From: Actinobacteria bacterium casp-actino5
GTDB taxonomy: Bacteria; Actinomycetota; Acidimicrobiia; Acidimicrobiales; Ilumatobacteraceae
Reading direction: 5' to 3'
Assembly: GCA_001510385.1 (NCBI GenBank)
Contig: LFFE01000007.1
Location: 62,001-126,000 of the forward strand
DNA: 64,000 nucleotides
Positions 34,224-42,864 of this stretch are shown here, piece by piece. Under the pieces are notes generated by a model. That model did no database searches, was not told the origin of the DNA, and saw only the letters and a program-made list of their open reading frames with translations. Made by a program: the position numbers and the translations under genes. Positions within the stretch are counted from its first letter, which is position 1. Every line of letters starts with the position of its first letter.

Positions 34224-35468
34224 TCACTCCTCCTCCGGAGTCGTTTCGTTCACAGTACTTCTCACTACCCCATCGACCAATCGAGTGATCAGTTCGTCAC
34301 CCACTGAAAGGTCTCTCGCCGATGTCACAATCCGTCCATCGGCAGTCGTGGTCATTGTCCAACCACGCTCAAGTAGGCGCGCTGGATCAAGTAGGGCAAG
34401 TCGTCGCTCCCGCTCGGTGATCGATGTATCGACTCGTTCGATGGTCAACGGTGTTCGCACCAGCCGATCTTGGCGAGACCTCAAACGCTCAGCACTCCGT
34501 TCGATTGCAGAGTTTGTGCGGGTGACTACTCTGCTGGCGCGTGACTCGAGACGATCGATCTGGGTGGCGAGTTCGAAGAAAGCACGTTCGACAATCACTC
34601 CCCATCTCGCTTCAGTTTCGTCGACAAATCGCTGTACTCGATCGATTAACCAGCCGGCACACGCCGTAGGCGTCTTCAGCGCAGTGTGGGCAACCTCATC
34701 AGCCACAGTGGTATCAATTTCATGGCCAAGCCCGGTTATGACCGGTAACGGACAGGTGGCAATTGCCCGAGCGACACCCTCGGTGTCGAAAGCGGCGAGG
34801 TCGTTGCGAGCACCTCCACCACGAACCACCGCAACAACATCTGCACCGTGTTCCACCGCCGCCGCGATTCCTGCAATCACCATGGCCTCTGCCTGATCGC
34901 CCTGCACTCGAGCATCAAAAGCAAGCAGATGGAAGCCAAACCCACTCGATTCAAGTTCGTCGGTGAAGTCATGCCAGGCCGCAGATCCAACACTTGTTAC
35001 GACAGCGACTCGCAACGGCACGATCGAGACACTGTGCATGGCGTTGTTACGAAGCAAGCCCTCCGCGGTGAGTGAAGCAAGTACGCGATCTCGGCTTGCT
35101 GTGATGTCCCCAAGCGTGAATCGAGGATCAAGGTCAGAGATTTTCAGGCTGAGTCGCCCAGTTGGTGCGTACACATCAAGGGTCCCAAACACCCTCACTT
35201 TGGTCCCGTCAGAGAGCTCAAGTCGATTCGAGGCCAGCATCGGCCGGAGGTTTCGCTTTACATTCGCAAAGAGCGCAACATTGACTGTTGCTTTCTTACC
35301 GTCGATATCTTCAACAAGCGAGAAGTAGCTGTGCTGTCCTTGATCTCGGTAACCGCTGATTTCTCCGGTCACCCACACTCCACCACCGAAACCACTCTTC
35401 AGCTGAGCGTTAATCGCGTCGGTAAGTTCACCAACAGTAAACGTGGGGCTGAGATCAGCGACGGGCAT
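34224..35468 (-). CDS. xseA: Exodeoxyribonuclease VII large subunit
   Basis: The 414-residue catalytic subunit of exonuclease VII. The N-terminal OB-fold has VWVTGEISGYRDQGQHSYFS and TVNVALFANVKRNLRPML. The catalytic domain has VAVVTSVGSAAWHDFTDEL, DVVAVVRGGGARNDLAAFD and PVITGLGHEIDTTVADEVAH, then the long coiled-coil-like helix and the C-terminal GWTMTTTADGRIV. The start at 35468 is fixed by a one-base TGATG overlap with the accE stop; a longer frame would overlap that gene. Confidence 0.94.
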   Translation of the reverse strand: MPVADLSPTFTVGELTDAINAQLKSGFGGGVWVTGEISGYRDQGQHSYFSLVEDIDGKKATVNVALFANVKRNLRPMLASNRLELSDGTKVRVFGTLDVYAPTGRLSLKISDLDPRFTLGDITASRDRVLASLTAEGLLRNNAMHSVSIVPLRVAVVTSVGSAAWHDFTDELESSGFGFHLLAFDARVQGDQAEAMVIAGIAAAVEHGADVVAVVRGGGARNDLAAFDTEGVARAIATCPLPVITGLGHEIDTTVADEVAHTALKTPTACAGWLIDRVQRFVDETEARWGVIVERAFFELATQIDRLESRASRVVTRTNSAIERSAERLRSRQDRLVRTPLTIERVDTSITERERRLALLDPARLLERGWTMTTTADGRIVTSARDLSVGDELITRLVDGVVRSTVNETTPEEE

Positions 35469-35674
35469 CAGTACCAGGGGCGACTGATGTGCTGTCGAGC
35501 GGTCAGCGGGCTCCGCAACCACGGACGACTGCCGAATCTCCACGCCGTGACCTGATCAGGAGTTTGGCTTGGAGCAAGAGGTCGAGGCCATAGCGCTTCA
35601 ACTGCCGCAACAACTGCGGCTGCCTCTTCAGCGGTCGGCGCGGGGCTCATCGAGTGCAGTTTCGGATTGCTCAT
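35468..35674 (-). CDS. accE: Acyl-CoA carboxylase epsilon subunit
   Basis: The 68-residue epsilon subunit that stabilises actinobacterial acyl-CoA carboxylase complexes. The signature is TAEEAAAVVAAVEALWPRP near the middle and AWRFGSRPW at the C-terminal side. Epsilon subunits are short, poorly conserved and usually lie just after accD, as here. Its ATG overlaps the accD stop by four bases (ATGA) and its TGA overlaps the xseA ATG. Confidence 0.85.
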   Translation of the reverse strand: MSNPKLHSMSPAPTAEEAAAVVAAVEALWPRPLAPSQTPDQVTAWRFGSRPWLRSPLTARQHISRPWY

Positions 35675-37221
35675 AGCGGCACGTTTCCATGCTTACGTTG
35701 CGGAAGCTCCTCGCGCTTGGACTCGAGGACCCGGAGAGCCGCAACCACCTTTTGGCGTGTTTCTGAAGGTGCGATGACATCATCGACAAACCCTCGTTCA
35801 GCTGCGGCGTACGGATTCGCGTAACGCTCTGTGTACTGCTCAATCAGTTCTGCTCGACGGGCAATTGGGTCTTGAGCCTGCTGAAGTTCACGGCGGTAGA
35901 TAATTTCGACAGCGCCTTGGGGGCCCATTACCGCCAGTTCAGCCGAAGGCCACGCAAACGCAAGGTCGGCTCCAACCGACTTTGAGTTCATCACGACATA
36001 GGCACCGCCGTAGGCCTTGCGGGTGATGATTTGGATTCGTGGCACGGTTGCTTCACAGAAGGCATACAGCAATTTGGCGCCATGACGAATGATGCCCTCA
36101 TGCTCTTGGTCCACACCAGGAAGGAATCCTGGAACATCAACAAAGACGAGTAACGGGATGTTAAACGCATCGCAGGTCCGAACAAAGCGGGCGGCTTTTT
36201 CCGAGGACTCGATATCAAGAACACCCGCAAACACCATCGGCTGGTTACCAACAATGCCGACCGTTTTGCCATCAACTCGTGCGAAACCACAAATCATTGA
36301 CTTCGCCCAGTGAGGGAAGTACTCCATGAATTCACCGTCGTCGACGACAGATGCAATGACCTGCGCCATGTCGTACGGCATACTCGGGCTGTCCGGGAGG
36401 ATGGAATCGAGTTCAGGGCAAAGTCGATTTGGATCGTCTGTTGCTTCGATTGCCGGCGGATTCTCAAGGTTGTTCTGCGGAAGGAGCGAGAGCAGATATC
36501 GCACCTCATCAAGACATGATTTCTCATCATCAGTCACAAAGGTGGCAACACCTGACTTCGACGCATGTGCCATCGCTCCACCGAGCGCCTCGAGGGTGAC
36601 ATCTTCGCCTGTCACCGTCTTCACAACATCAGGACCTGTGATGAACATGTGAGATGTCTCACGAACCATGAAAATAAAGTCGGTCATGGCTGGTGAATAC
36701 ACCGCCCCACCGGCGCATGGCCCAAGAATGACCGAAATTTGCGGAACAACACCGGATGACATGACATTGCGACGGAAAATTCCACCGTACGACGCAAGAC
36801 TGACAACACCTTCTTGAATCCGAGCTCCAGCGCCATCATTGAGACCGATCATCGGTGCACCCGTCGACAAAGCGAGATCCATCACCTTGTGAATTTTTTC
36901 GGCGAACACTTCACCGAGTGCGCCACCGAACACGGTGAAGTCCTGACTGAAGACGAACACTTTGCGGCCGTCAACGGTTCCCCAACCGGTAATCACACCG
37001 TCGGTGTAGGGCTGCTCCTCAAGACCTGACTCATGGGCACGATGACGTGCGAGCATGTCGAGCTCATGGAAGCTGCCCGGGTCAAGCAGATAGTCGATTC
37101 GCTCACGGGCGAGCATCTTGCCTTTTGCATGCTGGCGCTCTACCGATCGCTCGGATCCGGCATGGCGGGCGGCCTCCTTGCGGCTCAGGAGGTCGTCGAG
37201 ACGTTCTTTCATTGTTGACAC
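35671..37221 (-). CDS. accD: Acyl-CoA (propionyl-CoA type) carboxylase carboxyltransferase beta subunit
   Basis: The 516-residue carboxyltransferase of a biotin-dependent acyl-CoA carboxylase, most like propionyl-CoA carboxylase beta. Typical segments are KMLARERIDYLLDPGSFHEL, VFSQDFTVFGGALGEVFAEK, GGIFRRNVMSSGVVPQISVI with GPCAGGAVYSPAMTDFIFMV, and DVPGFLPGVDQEHEGIIRHG. The GTG at 37221 is preferred over the ATG at 37212, because TAGCGT ends 7 bp before it. The biotin/ATP-grasp alpha subunit is not in the window. Propionyl-CoA carboxylation would feed methylmalonyl-CoA and fits the ethylmalonyl-CoA pathway genes here. Confidence 0.92.
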   Translation of the reverse strand: MSTMKERLDDLLSRKEAARHAGSERSVERQHAKGKMLARERIDYLLDPGSFHELDMLARHRAHESGLEEQPYTDGVITGWGTVDGRKVFVFSQDFTVFGGALGEVFAEKIHKVMDLALSTGAPMIGLNDGAGARIQEGVVSLASYGGIFRRNVMSSGVVPQISVILGPCAGGAVYSPAMTDFIFMVRETSHMFITGPDVVKTVTGEDVTLEALGGAMAHASKSGVATFVTDDEKSCLDEVRYLLSLLPQNNLENPPAIEATDDPNRLCPELDSILPDSPSMPYDMAQVIASVVDDGEFMEYFPHWAKSMICGFARVDGKTVGIVGNQPMVFAGVLDIESSEKAARFVRTCDAFNIPLLVFVDVPGFLPGVDQEHEGIIRHGAKLLYAFCEATVPRIQIITRKAYGGAYVVMNSKSVGADLAFAWPSAELAVMGPQGAVEIIYRRELQQAQDPIARRAELIEQYTERYANPYAAAERGFVDDVIAPSETRQKVVAALRVLESKREELPQRKHGNVPL

Positions 37222-37228
37222 AGCGAAG

Positions 37229-37234
37229 ACGCTA
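37229..37234 (-). promoter_or_regulatory. -10-like element of accD (TAGCGT, 7 bp to GTG)
   Basis: TAGCGT on the minus strand ends 7 bp before the GTG at 37221. Its first three bases are the TAG stop codon of copCD, so an internal promoter may sit on the stop codon. Confidence 0.45.
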
Positions 37235-39127
37235 ATCGACAGTAACCACAGATGCTGTGGTCGCCTGCGTGACATCTGTCGTTGTTATCCCAGCGATAGT
37301 TGTTTCTGTGGGAACAATTGTTGTTGTGAGCGCAAGGGTTGTTGACGTAGTTGGCACTGTTCCATCCTCACCAACGATGGCTAATGGGCTTGTCACAACG
37401 CTCGAGAGGCCTGATTCAAATACTGCAGAAAGAGTCACCGTCCAGTTCCCGGTGACGTCGAATGGAAGGCCGTCTGCAGCACCAAGACGGGCGACTCCGA
37501 CTCCATTCAATGGAATGTCCTGGATTGTCCCGCGTCCGTAACTTCCGATCTCAGGGTCGAATTCCAATCGCAGGCTCACAATCGTTGCCGGGGTCGACAG
37601 CACTTCCACTTCAAGCGCGTTTAAGCCAAGGGCTCCAGGATCAAGTGACACCTCAGCAGCAAACCCCGCTCCCTCGTCAGCGAGGGGGATTTCTAGGGCA
37701 TATTCGCGGTCAGGAATCAGTGAAATTTTTGGTGGGTTAATCGCTAGCAGCCAACCACTAAACATGAGAACAACGACCCCAACAGTTGCTTCCGTCGCGA
37801 ATACCCGCCTAAGGCGCATTGCGCTTCGGCGAGTGAGATGATCGACGCGGCTTAGTCGGTGACGAACCATGCCCCTCGCCTTGGCGGCAACAAACAACAT
37901 GACGCCAACCGCAATCAGCTTCAAGATGAGTACGCGACCGTGTGAACTTGTAAACAGTGCATCGCCGTCAAGCCTCATCGTCTCAGCGACACCGGTAATC
38001 ACGACGACAAGAATTGCTGGACCAGACACCCGCGAGTACGCACGCACAGCATGAACAAGATCTTGGTCACCAGGCCCCGCAAGAACAGCCCGACCCACAA
38101 CAACGACGCCGCCCAGCCATACCGCAACCGCAACGACGTGCAGAATCATGACGATCAGCCCAATGAGTGCAAGGTTTCCACCTACTCGACTGAACGCAAG
38201 TGTGATCACCGAAACAGTCGGAGCGGCGATCGCAAGGGGCCTCGAGACATCATCAAGCACCGTCTCTGGACGGTACGCCACCCAAACTGATGCGATGACT
38301 GCGATCAACCGAATAATGGCAGCCGCCCCGTTCCAACCCTCGGTGAACGTTTGAGCGAAACTAAAGGGGTTGAGCGAGCCGGTGAACGACTTGCCCGTAA
38401 GTGACGATGTCAGCGCAGCCGTGTGGATGTACGTGCCACCAGCAGCGATCATCCACACCTTGAAGGTGAAGCGCTGAGTGATCTCGTACAGCGGCCCCTC
38501 TGGCCACCCAAAGGCGATAAGAGCAACCGCCCCAAACAGGATCATGATCCCGTAGGTCGAGATAACGCCACCCAACCACACTGAACCGCCTGTTGAGCCA
38601 ACCGCCTCAACATCGTCTCCAATCGAGACAGAGTTGGTTGCCGCCGATGCAGCAGTGGGAACCGTTGAATCGGTCGACGTACCGGCAGCGGAAGGTGTAT
38701 CGGCAGAAATCGAAAACGCAATGAGATCTGTCGCTATCGCTTGGTCAAGGTCATCACGCAGCAACCAGGTAATCGTGCACGCGCCCTTAGGGAACGGACT
38801 TAGCACCTCAACAGTAAACGTCACGTCGTCATCACTAAGTAATGGGATTCCAGTGCTCTGAGGTTGTGCTGGTGTCCCACAACCAACTGCAACAGTGAAT
38901 GCCTCGTCGGTCGCGACTGGCTGCTGGAAGGTGAATGTCATAATCGCCGGTGATGTCCCGAGCGTTGCGCCATCTGCAGGACTCGATCCCGCAAGCGAAT
39001 TATCGCTCGATTGAGCATGCGCAGCAGCCGGCAATGCAGCAACAACTGCAATTGCCACGCCGATTAGCGCAAAAACCCTTGAGATGAGTCCGCGAATCTC
39101 GGCGCGATGCTGGCGAGTGAAGTCCAC
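37232..39127 (-). CDS. CopC-CopD fusion copper-handling membrane protein
   Basis: A 631-residue protein. A signal peptide ends near AAAHAQ, followed by a CopC-like domain (LAGSSPADGATLGTSPAIMT, FTFQQPVATDE), a Ser/Thr-rich linker, a CopD-like domain of about eight membrane segments (GTYIHTAALTSSLTGKSFTG, LHVVAVAVWLGGVVVVGRAV, SRVSGPAILVVVITGVAETM), and a C-terminal soluble beta domain with a Thr-rich tail. CopC/CopD fusions import or handle copper. The mature N-terminus does not show the usual CopC N-terminal His clearly. The start is a GTG with TACCGT 6 bp upstream. It leads the run into accD and the xse genes. Confidence 0.87.
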   Translation of the reverse strand: MDFTRQHRAEIRGLISRVFALIGVAIAVVAALPAAAHAQSSDNSLAGSSPADGATLGTSPAIMTFTFQQPVATDEAFTVAVGCGTPAQPQSTGIPLLSDDDVTFTVEVLSPFPKGACTITWLLRDDLDQAIATDLIAFSISADTPSAAGTSTDSTVPTAASAATNSVSIGDDVEAVGSTGGSVWLGGVISTYGIMILFGAVALIAFGWPEGPLYEITQRFTFKVWMIAAGGTYIHTAALTSSLTGKSFTGSLNPFSFAQTFTEGWNGAAAIIRLIAVIASVWVAYRPETVLDDVSRPLAIAAPTVSVITLAFSRVGGNLALIGLIVMILHVVAVAVWLGGVVVVGRAVLAGPGDQDLVHAVRAYSRVSGPAILVVVITGVAETMRLDGDALFTSSHGRVLILKLIAVGVMLFVAAKARGMVRHRLSRVDHLTRRSAMRLRRVFATEATVGVVVLMFSGWLLAINPPKISLIPDREYALEIPLADEGAGFAAEVSLDPGALGLNALEVEVLSTPATIVSLRLEFDPEIGSYGRGTIQDIPLNGVGVARLGAADGLPFDVTGNWTVTLSAVFESGLSSVVTSPLAIVGEDGTVPTTSTTLALTTTIVPTETTIAGITTTDVTQATTASVVTVD

Positions 39128-39133
39128 AACGCA

Positions 39134-39139
39134 ACGGTA
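39134..39139 (-). promoter_or_regulatory. -10-like element of copCD (TACCGT, 6 bp to GTG)
   Basis: TACCGT on the minus strand ends 6 bp before the GTG at 39127, in the 64-bp region shared with the divergent dnaX. Confidence 0.5.
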
Positions 39140-39191
39140 GCCATCGCACCTCTCTCACCGCTGTCATCCCCTGCGGGTAGTCTGGCCTCAC

Positions 39192-40931
39192 ATGGCTACT
39201 CAGTCGCTCTACCGCCGCTATAGACCGCGCCGCTTCGATGAACTTCGCGGCCAAGAACACATCGTGCACGCCCTGCGCGAGGCAGTGAAGATGGGTCGCG
39301 AAGGCCAGGCGTACTTGTTCTCAGGTCCGCGCGGAACTGGCAAGACAACAACGGCCCGAATTCTTGCAAAAGTACTCAACTGCACAAATCCAACAGATGG
39401 CGAACCTTGCTGCGAATGTGACTCATGTACGGCGGTCGAGCGCGGAACCAGTTATGACGTCTTCGAACTCGATGCAGCATCAAATAACTCGGTTGAGGAC
39501 ATCAGAAATCTGATTGACAAAGTCTCACTTGGTACCCCCGGTCGACACAAGGTCTACATTCTCGACGAGGTGCACATGTTGAGCGCCGGCGCATCTGCCG
39601 CCCTACTGAAAGTGCTCGAAGAACCGCCAGAGCATGTGGTGTTCGTGCTGGCCACAACGGATCCACAGAAGTTGAAGGACACCATCCGGTCACGCACCCA
39701 ACATCTTCAATTCCATCTGCTTCCAAGCGACACACTCGCAGAGCACATCAAATGGGTCGCACACGATGCAGGCATTGAACTGAACGACCACATCATTGAT
39801 GCAGCATTGTCGAGAGGTGGTGGCTCAGCCAGAGACACCCTGTCCGCACTTGAGTTGCTCTCCGCTGGTGGTAGCGATGTCGATGACTCAATTGATCTCT
39901 CGGAGTTCGTTCGGGCATTGGTTGATTCCGACACCGGCATTGCGCTCAGTGCCACCGCACATGCCGTTTCGAACGGCCATGATCCGCGAACGTTGTGCGA
40001 AGAACTGATCCGGCATCTTCGTGATCTGTTCCTGTCAGTCATGTCACCTGAGTTGGTCTCGGTTCGCCACGATCAACTCGATCAACTCGCTATTACCGCT
40101 CGAGATGTCGGTACCGCATCGATTGTTCGGGCAATGGAACGGCTTGGTTCAGCCCTCGTCGAAATGCGATTTGCTCCCGACCCGCGCATCATGCTCGAGA
40201 TTGCACTCGTTCAACTCACACGTGACGATGGCGCAGATGATCAGTCGGCACTGCTTGCACGACTTGAGCGTTTGGAACGCAGCGTCGCAGAGGGTGTGTC
40301 AAAACCTGTGAGGGAAACTCAGCGAAGTAGTGCAACCGGAAAAGCGATCGTTGGTGGGCGCGCCCGTCGGTCAGATGCCAGTGGATCAATACCGCGACCA
40401 GAGTCAGCGACTACACAACCAGACGCAAACCCTGCTCCAGATCCTCAGCCAGCCTCTTCACCAACAGGCGCATCTGAGCCCCCTGCAGCGCAACCGAAAC
40501 CAACAACAAGATCCTCTCAACACGATTCACACTCTGTTGGAGCGGTCTGGTCGGACAGCGTTCGATCATCTCTTGCGGGAATGGCGAGGGCTCTTTTCGC
40601 CCCGGCATCAATCGGCGCAGTAGTCGCAACTGACAGCGGGCTTTCAGTAGAGATCCTGCTCCCTAGCGAAGTGCACGCTCAAAAATGCGGTGCGCACCGA
40701 GAGGCAGTGCAGCAACAACTTGCTCAGTCCCTCGGCATGGTGGTCGAGCTCACGTTGAGCGTCGAACGAACAACGCCAACTAGTGACTCACGGGCTTCGT
40801 CAGAAATCGTCGAGGAACCAGTCGACCCGAATGACATCATCGATGCACCCAACACTCCTCAACGCAGCCCAGAGGAGGAGATCGCAGATATCTTCCCGGG
40901 CACTCGACTCATCAAAACAACTGAGGACTGA
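39192..40931 (+). CDS. dnaX: DNA polymerase III subunits gamma and tau
   Basis: The clamp-loader ATPase subunit. The 579-residue protein starts [20 protein letters not shown] and has Walker [15 protein letters not shown], the zinc module [16 protein letters not shown], Walker [12 protein letters not shown] and the SRC-type [11 protein letters not shown]. Residues about 370-450 form a low-complexity Pro/Ser/Thr/Gln linker, then a C-terminal tau-like domain. A TAGTCT hexamer lies 8 bp before the ATG. recR follows after 2 bp; the usual ybaB gene between them is missing. Confidence 0.95.
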   Translation: MATQSLYRRYRPRRFDELRGQEHIVHALREAVKMGREGQAYLFSGPRGTGKTTTARILAKVLNCTNPTDGEPCCECDSCTAVERGTSYDVFELDAASNNSVEDIRNLIDKVSLGTPGRHKVYILDEVHMLSAGASAALLKVLEEPPEHVVFVLATTDPQKLKDTIRSRTQHLQFHLLPSDTLAEHIKWVAHDAGIELNDHIIDAALSRGGGSARDTLSALELLSAGGSDVDDSIDLSEFVRALVDSDTGIALSATAHAVSNGHDPRTLCEELIRHLRDLFLSVMSPELVSVRHDQLDQLAITARDVGTASIVRAMERLGSALVEMRFAPDPRIMLEIALVQLTRDDGADDQSALLARLERLERSVAEGVSKPVRETQRSSATGKAIVGGRARRSDASGSIPRPESATTQPDANPAPDPQPASSPTGASEPPAAQPKPTTRSSQHDSHSVGAVWSDSVRSSLAGMARALFAPASIGAVVATDSGLSVEILLPSEVHAQKCGAHREAVQQQLAQSLGMVVELTLSVERTTPTSDSRASSEIVEEPVDPNDIIDAPNTPQRSPEEEIADIFPGTRLIKTTED

Positions 40932-40933
40932 CC

Positions 40934-41548
40934 ATGGCCGCAGTTCACACCCCACCGGTCCAAACCCTTATCGATGAACTCGGCCGACTCCCAGGAATCG
41001 GACCAAAGTCAGCGCAACGCATCGCATTTCATTTGCTAAAGATTCCTGAGGTTGACGCCAACCGGTTGTCCGACGCGATCCGTGAAGCAAAAGCACGGGT
41101 GCAATTCTGTGAACGTTGCTTCAATGTCGCTGAAGCTTCGCTCTGCCCGATCTGCTCCGATGAACGTCGCGACAGCACAACGCTCTGCGTTGTCGAAGAA
41201 TCGCGCGACATCATCGCAATCGAACGAACTGGAGAATTCAGGGGCCGCTATCACGTGCTCCTCGGCGCGATGAATCCTTTGGAAGGCATCGGTCCAGACC
41301 AACTAAAAATACGAGAATTACTTGCCCGCCTCGGTCCCGAACAGGTCACGGAAGTGGTGATCTGCACGAACCCGAATACTGAAGGCGAAGTCACTGCGAT
41401 GTACCTTGCGCGAATGCTGTCGCCACTTGGCATCACCGTCTCTCGTCTTGCGAGCGGGCTCCCTGTCGGTGGCGATCTTGAATACGCCGACGAACTCACC
41501 TTGGGTCGCGCCTTCGAAGGGCGCACGCGGATTACCGAAGCGTCCTAA
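40934..41548 (+). CDS. recR: Recombination protein RecR
   Basis: RecR acts with RecO and RecF to load RecA on gapped DNA. The 204-residue protein has the N-terminal helix-hairpin-helix [20 protein letters not shown], the zinc finger [16 protein letters not shown] and the Toprim domain ([39 protein letters not shown]). It starts 2 bp after dnaX and is surely cotranscribed with it. Confidence 0.96.
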   Translation: MAAVHTPPVQTLIDELGRLPGIGPKSAQRIAFHLLKIPEVDANRLSDAIREAKARVQFCERCFNVAEASLCPICSDERRDSTTLCVVEESRDIIAIERTGEFRGRYHVLLGAMNPLEGIGPDQLKIRELLARLGPEQVTEVVICTNPNTEGEVTAMYLARMLSPLGITVSRLASGLPVGGDLEYADELTLGRAFEGRTRITEAS

Positions 41549-41619
41549 CAAATTACTGAAGGCTTGTGGCGTTGCCGACCTAGCCGATGAACTGAATTCG
41601 CTACGTATTCCGGAGAGAC

Positions 41620-42798
41620 TCAGACCTTGATGATGAGTGCGTCGCCTTGGCCACCGCCACCGCACAACGCAGCGGCGCCATAGCCACCGCCACGTCGGCG
41701 AAGCTCGTGCGCAAGGGTAAGCGCGAGTCGGTTACCGCTCATTCCAATCGGGTGACCAACTGCGATGGCTCCGCCGTTCACATTGACAATGTCGTCGCTA
41801 ATTCCGAGATCATGCATTGATGCAATTCCAACCGCAGCAAACGCCTCGTTCAGTTCAAACAGCGAAATATCGCTGACCGAAAGGTCAGTTTTTGCAAGCG
41901 CAACTCGGATGGCATTCGCTGGCTGAAGGAGGAGCGACGGGTTATCCGGACCGGCGACCATGCCGTACGAGACGTACTCTGCAAGTGGCTCAAGACCACG
42001 ATCGGCTGCTGCGCGTTGCGACATCATCACAACAGCCGAGGCGCCATCAGAAATCTGCGAAGCGTTTCCAGCGGTAATTGTTCCTTGCCCACCAAACGCA
42101 CCACGTAACCCTCCAAGGCTCTGCTCGGTTGTGTCCGCTCTGATGCCTTCATCTTCGGTGACGGTGATTGCATCACCTCGGCGCTGTGGGACCTCTACTG
42201 CAACAATCTCCTCTGCGAGTCGACCATTCTTCGTTGCATCGGCTGCACGCTCATGAGAGGCGGCAGCGACGCGGTCTTGTGCTTCTCGACTGATCGAGCC
42301 ATCGGCATACTGCTCGGTGCCAGTACCCATCAAACATGCGTCGAACGCACACCACAGTCCGTCTTTCACAATGGCGTCCTCGAGTTCTGTATTGCCGTAG
42401 CGATATCCACCTCTAGCACCTGCCAAAAGATGTGGAGCATTCGTCATGGATTCCATGCCGCCCGCAACGACGATGTCAGCATCACCACTCATAATCATCT
42501 GATGAGCGAGATAGATCGCGTTCAAACCAGACAAACAGACCTTGTTCACGTTGACCGACGGAACACCCATCGGAATACCCGCGCCCGCCGCCGCCTGGCG
42601 TGCAGGAACCTGACCCTGACCGGCCATCAACACCTGCCCCATAATCACGTGGTCAACCTCAGCAGGGTCGACGCCAGCACGCTCAAGGGCACCCTTAATC
42701 GCAACTGAACCAAGTTGAGCGGCTGACAGTGTGGTGAACGCGCCACTCATTTTTCCGATCGGAGTACGTGCTCCAGCAATAATCTTCGAAGAGGTCAT
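41620..42798 (-). CDS. Acetyl-CoA C-acetyltransferase (thiolase)
   Basis: A 392-residue thiolase. It has the acylated cysteine in NVNKVCLSGLNAIYLAHQMI, GGMESMTNAPHLLAGARGG, the catalytic histidine in GGAIAVGHPIGMSGNRLALT and the second cysteine in ALCGGGGQGDALII. It starts AARTPIGKMSGAF-like (GARTPIGKMSGAFTTL). It could condense two acetyl-CoA to acetoacetyl-CoA, the entry to the ethylmalonyl-CoA pathway, or serve in beta-oxidation. It is divergent from ccr with 66 bp between, and TACGGT ends 6 bp before its ATG. Confidence 0.93.
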   Translation of the reverse strand: MTSSKIIAGARTPIGKMSGAFTTLSAAQLGSVAIKGALERAGVDPAEVDHVIMGQVLMAGQGQVPARQAAAGAGIPMGVPSVNVNKVCLSGLNAIYLAHQMIMSGDADIVVAGGMESMTNAPHLLAGARGGYRYGNTELEDAIVKDGLWCAFDACLMGTGTEQYADGSISREAQDRVAAASHERAADATKNGRLAEEIVAVEVPQRRGDAITVTEDEGIRADTTEQSLGGLRGAFGGQGTITAGNASQISDGASAVVMMSQRAAADRGLEPLAEYVSYGMVAGPDNPSLLLQPANAIRVALAKTDLSVSDISLFELNEAFAAVGIASMHDLGISDDIVNVNGGAIAVGHPIGMSGNRLALTLAHELRRRGGGYGAAALCGGGGQGDALIIKV

Positions 42799-42804
42799 GC
42801 ATAA

Positions 42805-42810
42805 ACCGTA
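42805..42810 (-). promoter_or_regulatory. -10-like element of the thiolase gene (TACGGT, 6 bp to ATG)
   Basis: TACGGT on the minus strand ends 6 bp before the ATG at 42798. Confidence 0.55.
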
Positions 42811-42852
42811 CCTCGCATGTCGTTCGCCTTGATCGTTGGAGTTACTGGGCGG

Positions 42853-42858
42853 TAGGTT
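42853..42858 (+). promoter_or_regulatory. -10-like element of ccr (TAGGTT, 6 bp to ATG)
   Basis: TAGGTT ends 6 bp before the ATG at 42865. A TTGATC hexamer lies 18 bp upstream of it as a possible -35. Confidence 0.6.
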
Positions 42859-42864
42859 TCCGTC

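Noticed and set aside
33988-34896. A 302-residue plus-strand open frame across the xseA end
   Set aside because: It lies antisense to xseB and xseA, which have clear motifs, and its translation is Arg/Ser/Thr-rich without any family pattern.
41549-41619. Terminator between recR and the thiolase gene
   Set aside because: No stem with a following T run is visible in the 71-bp gap.
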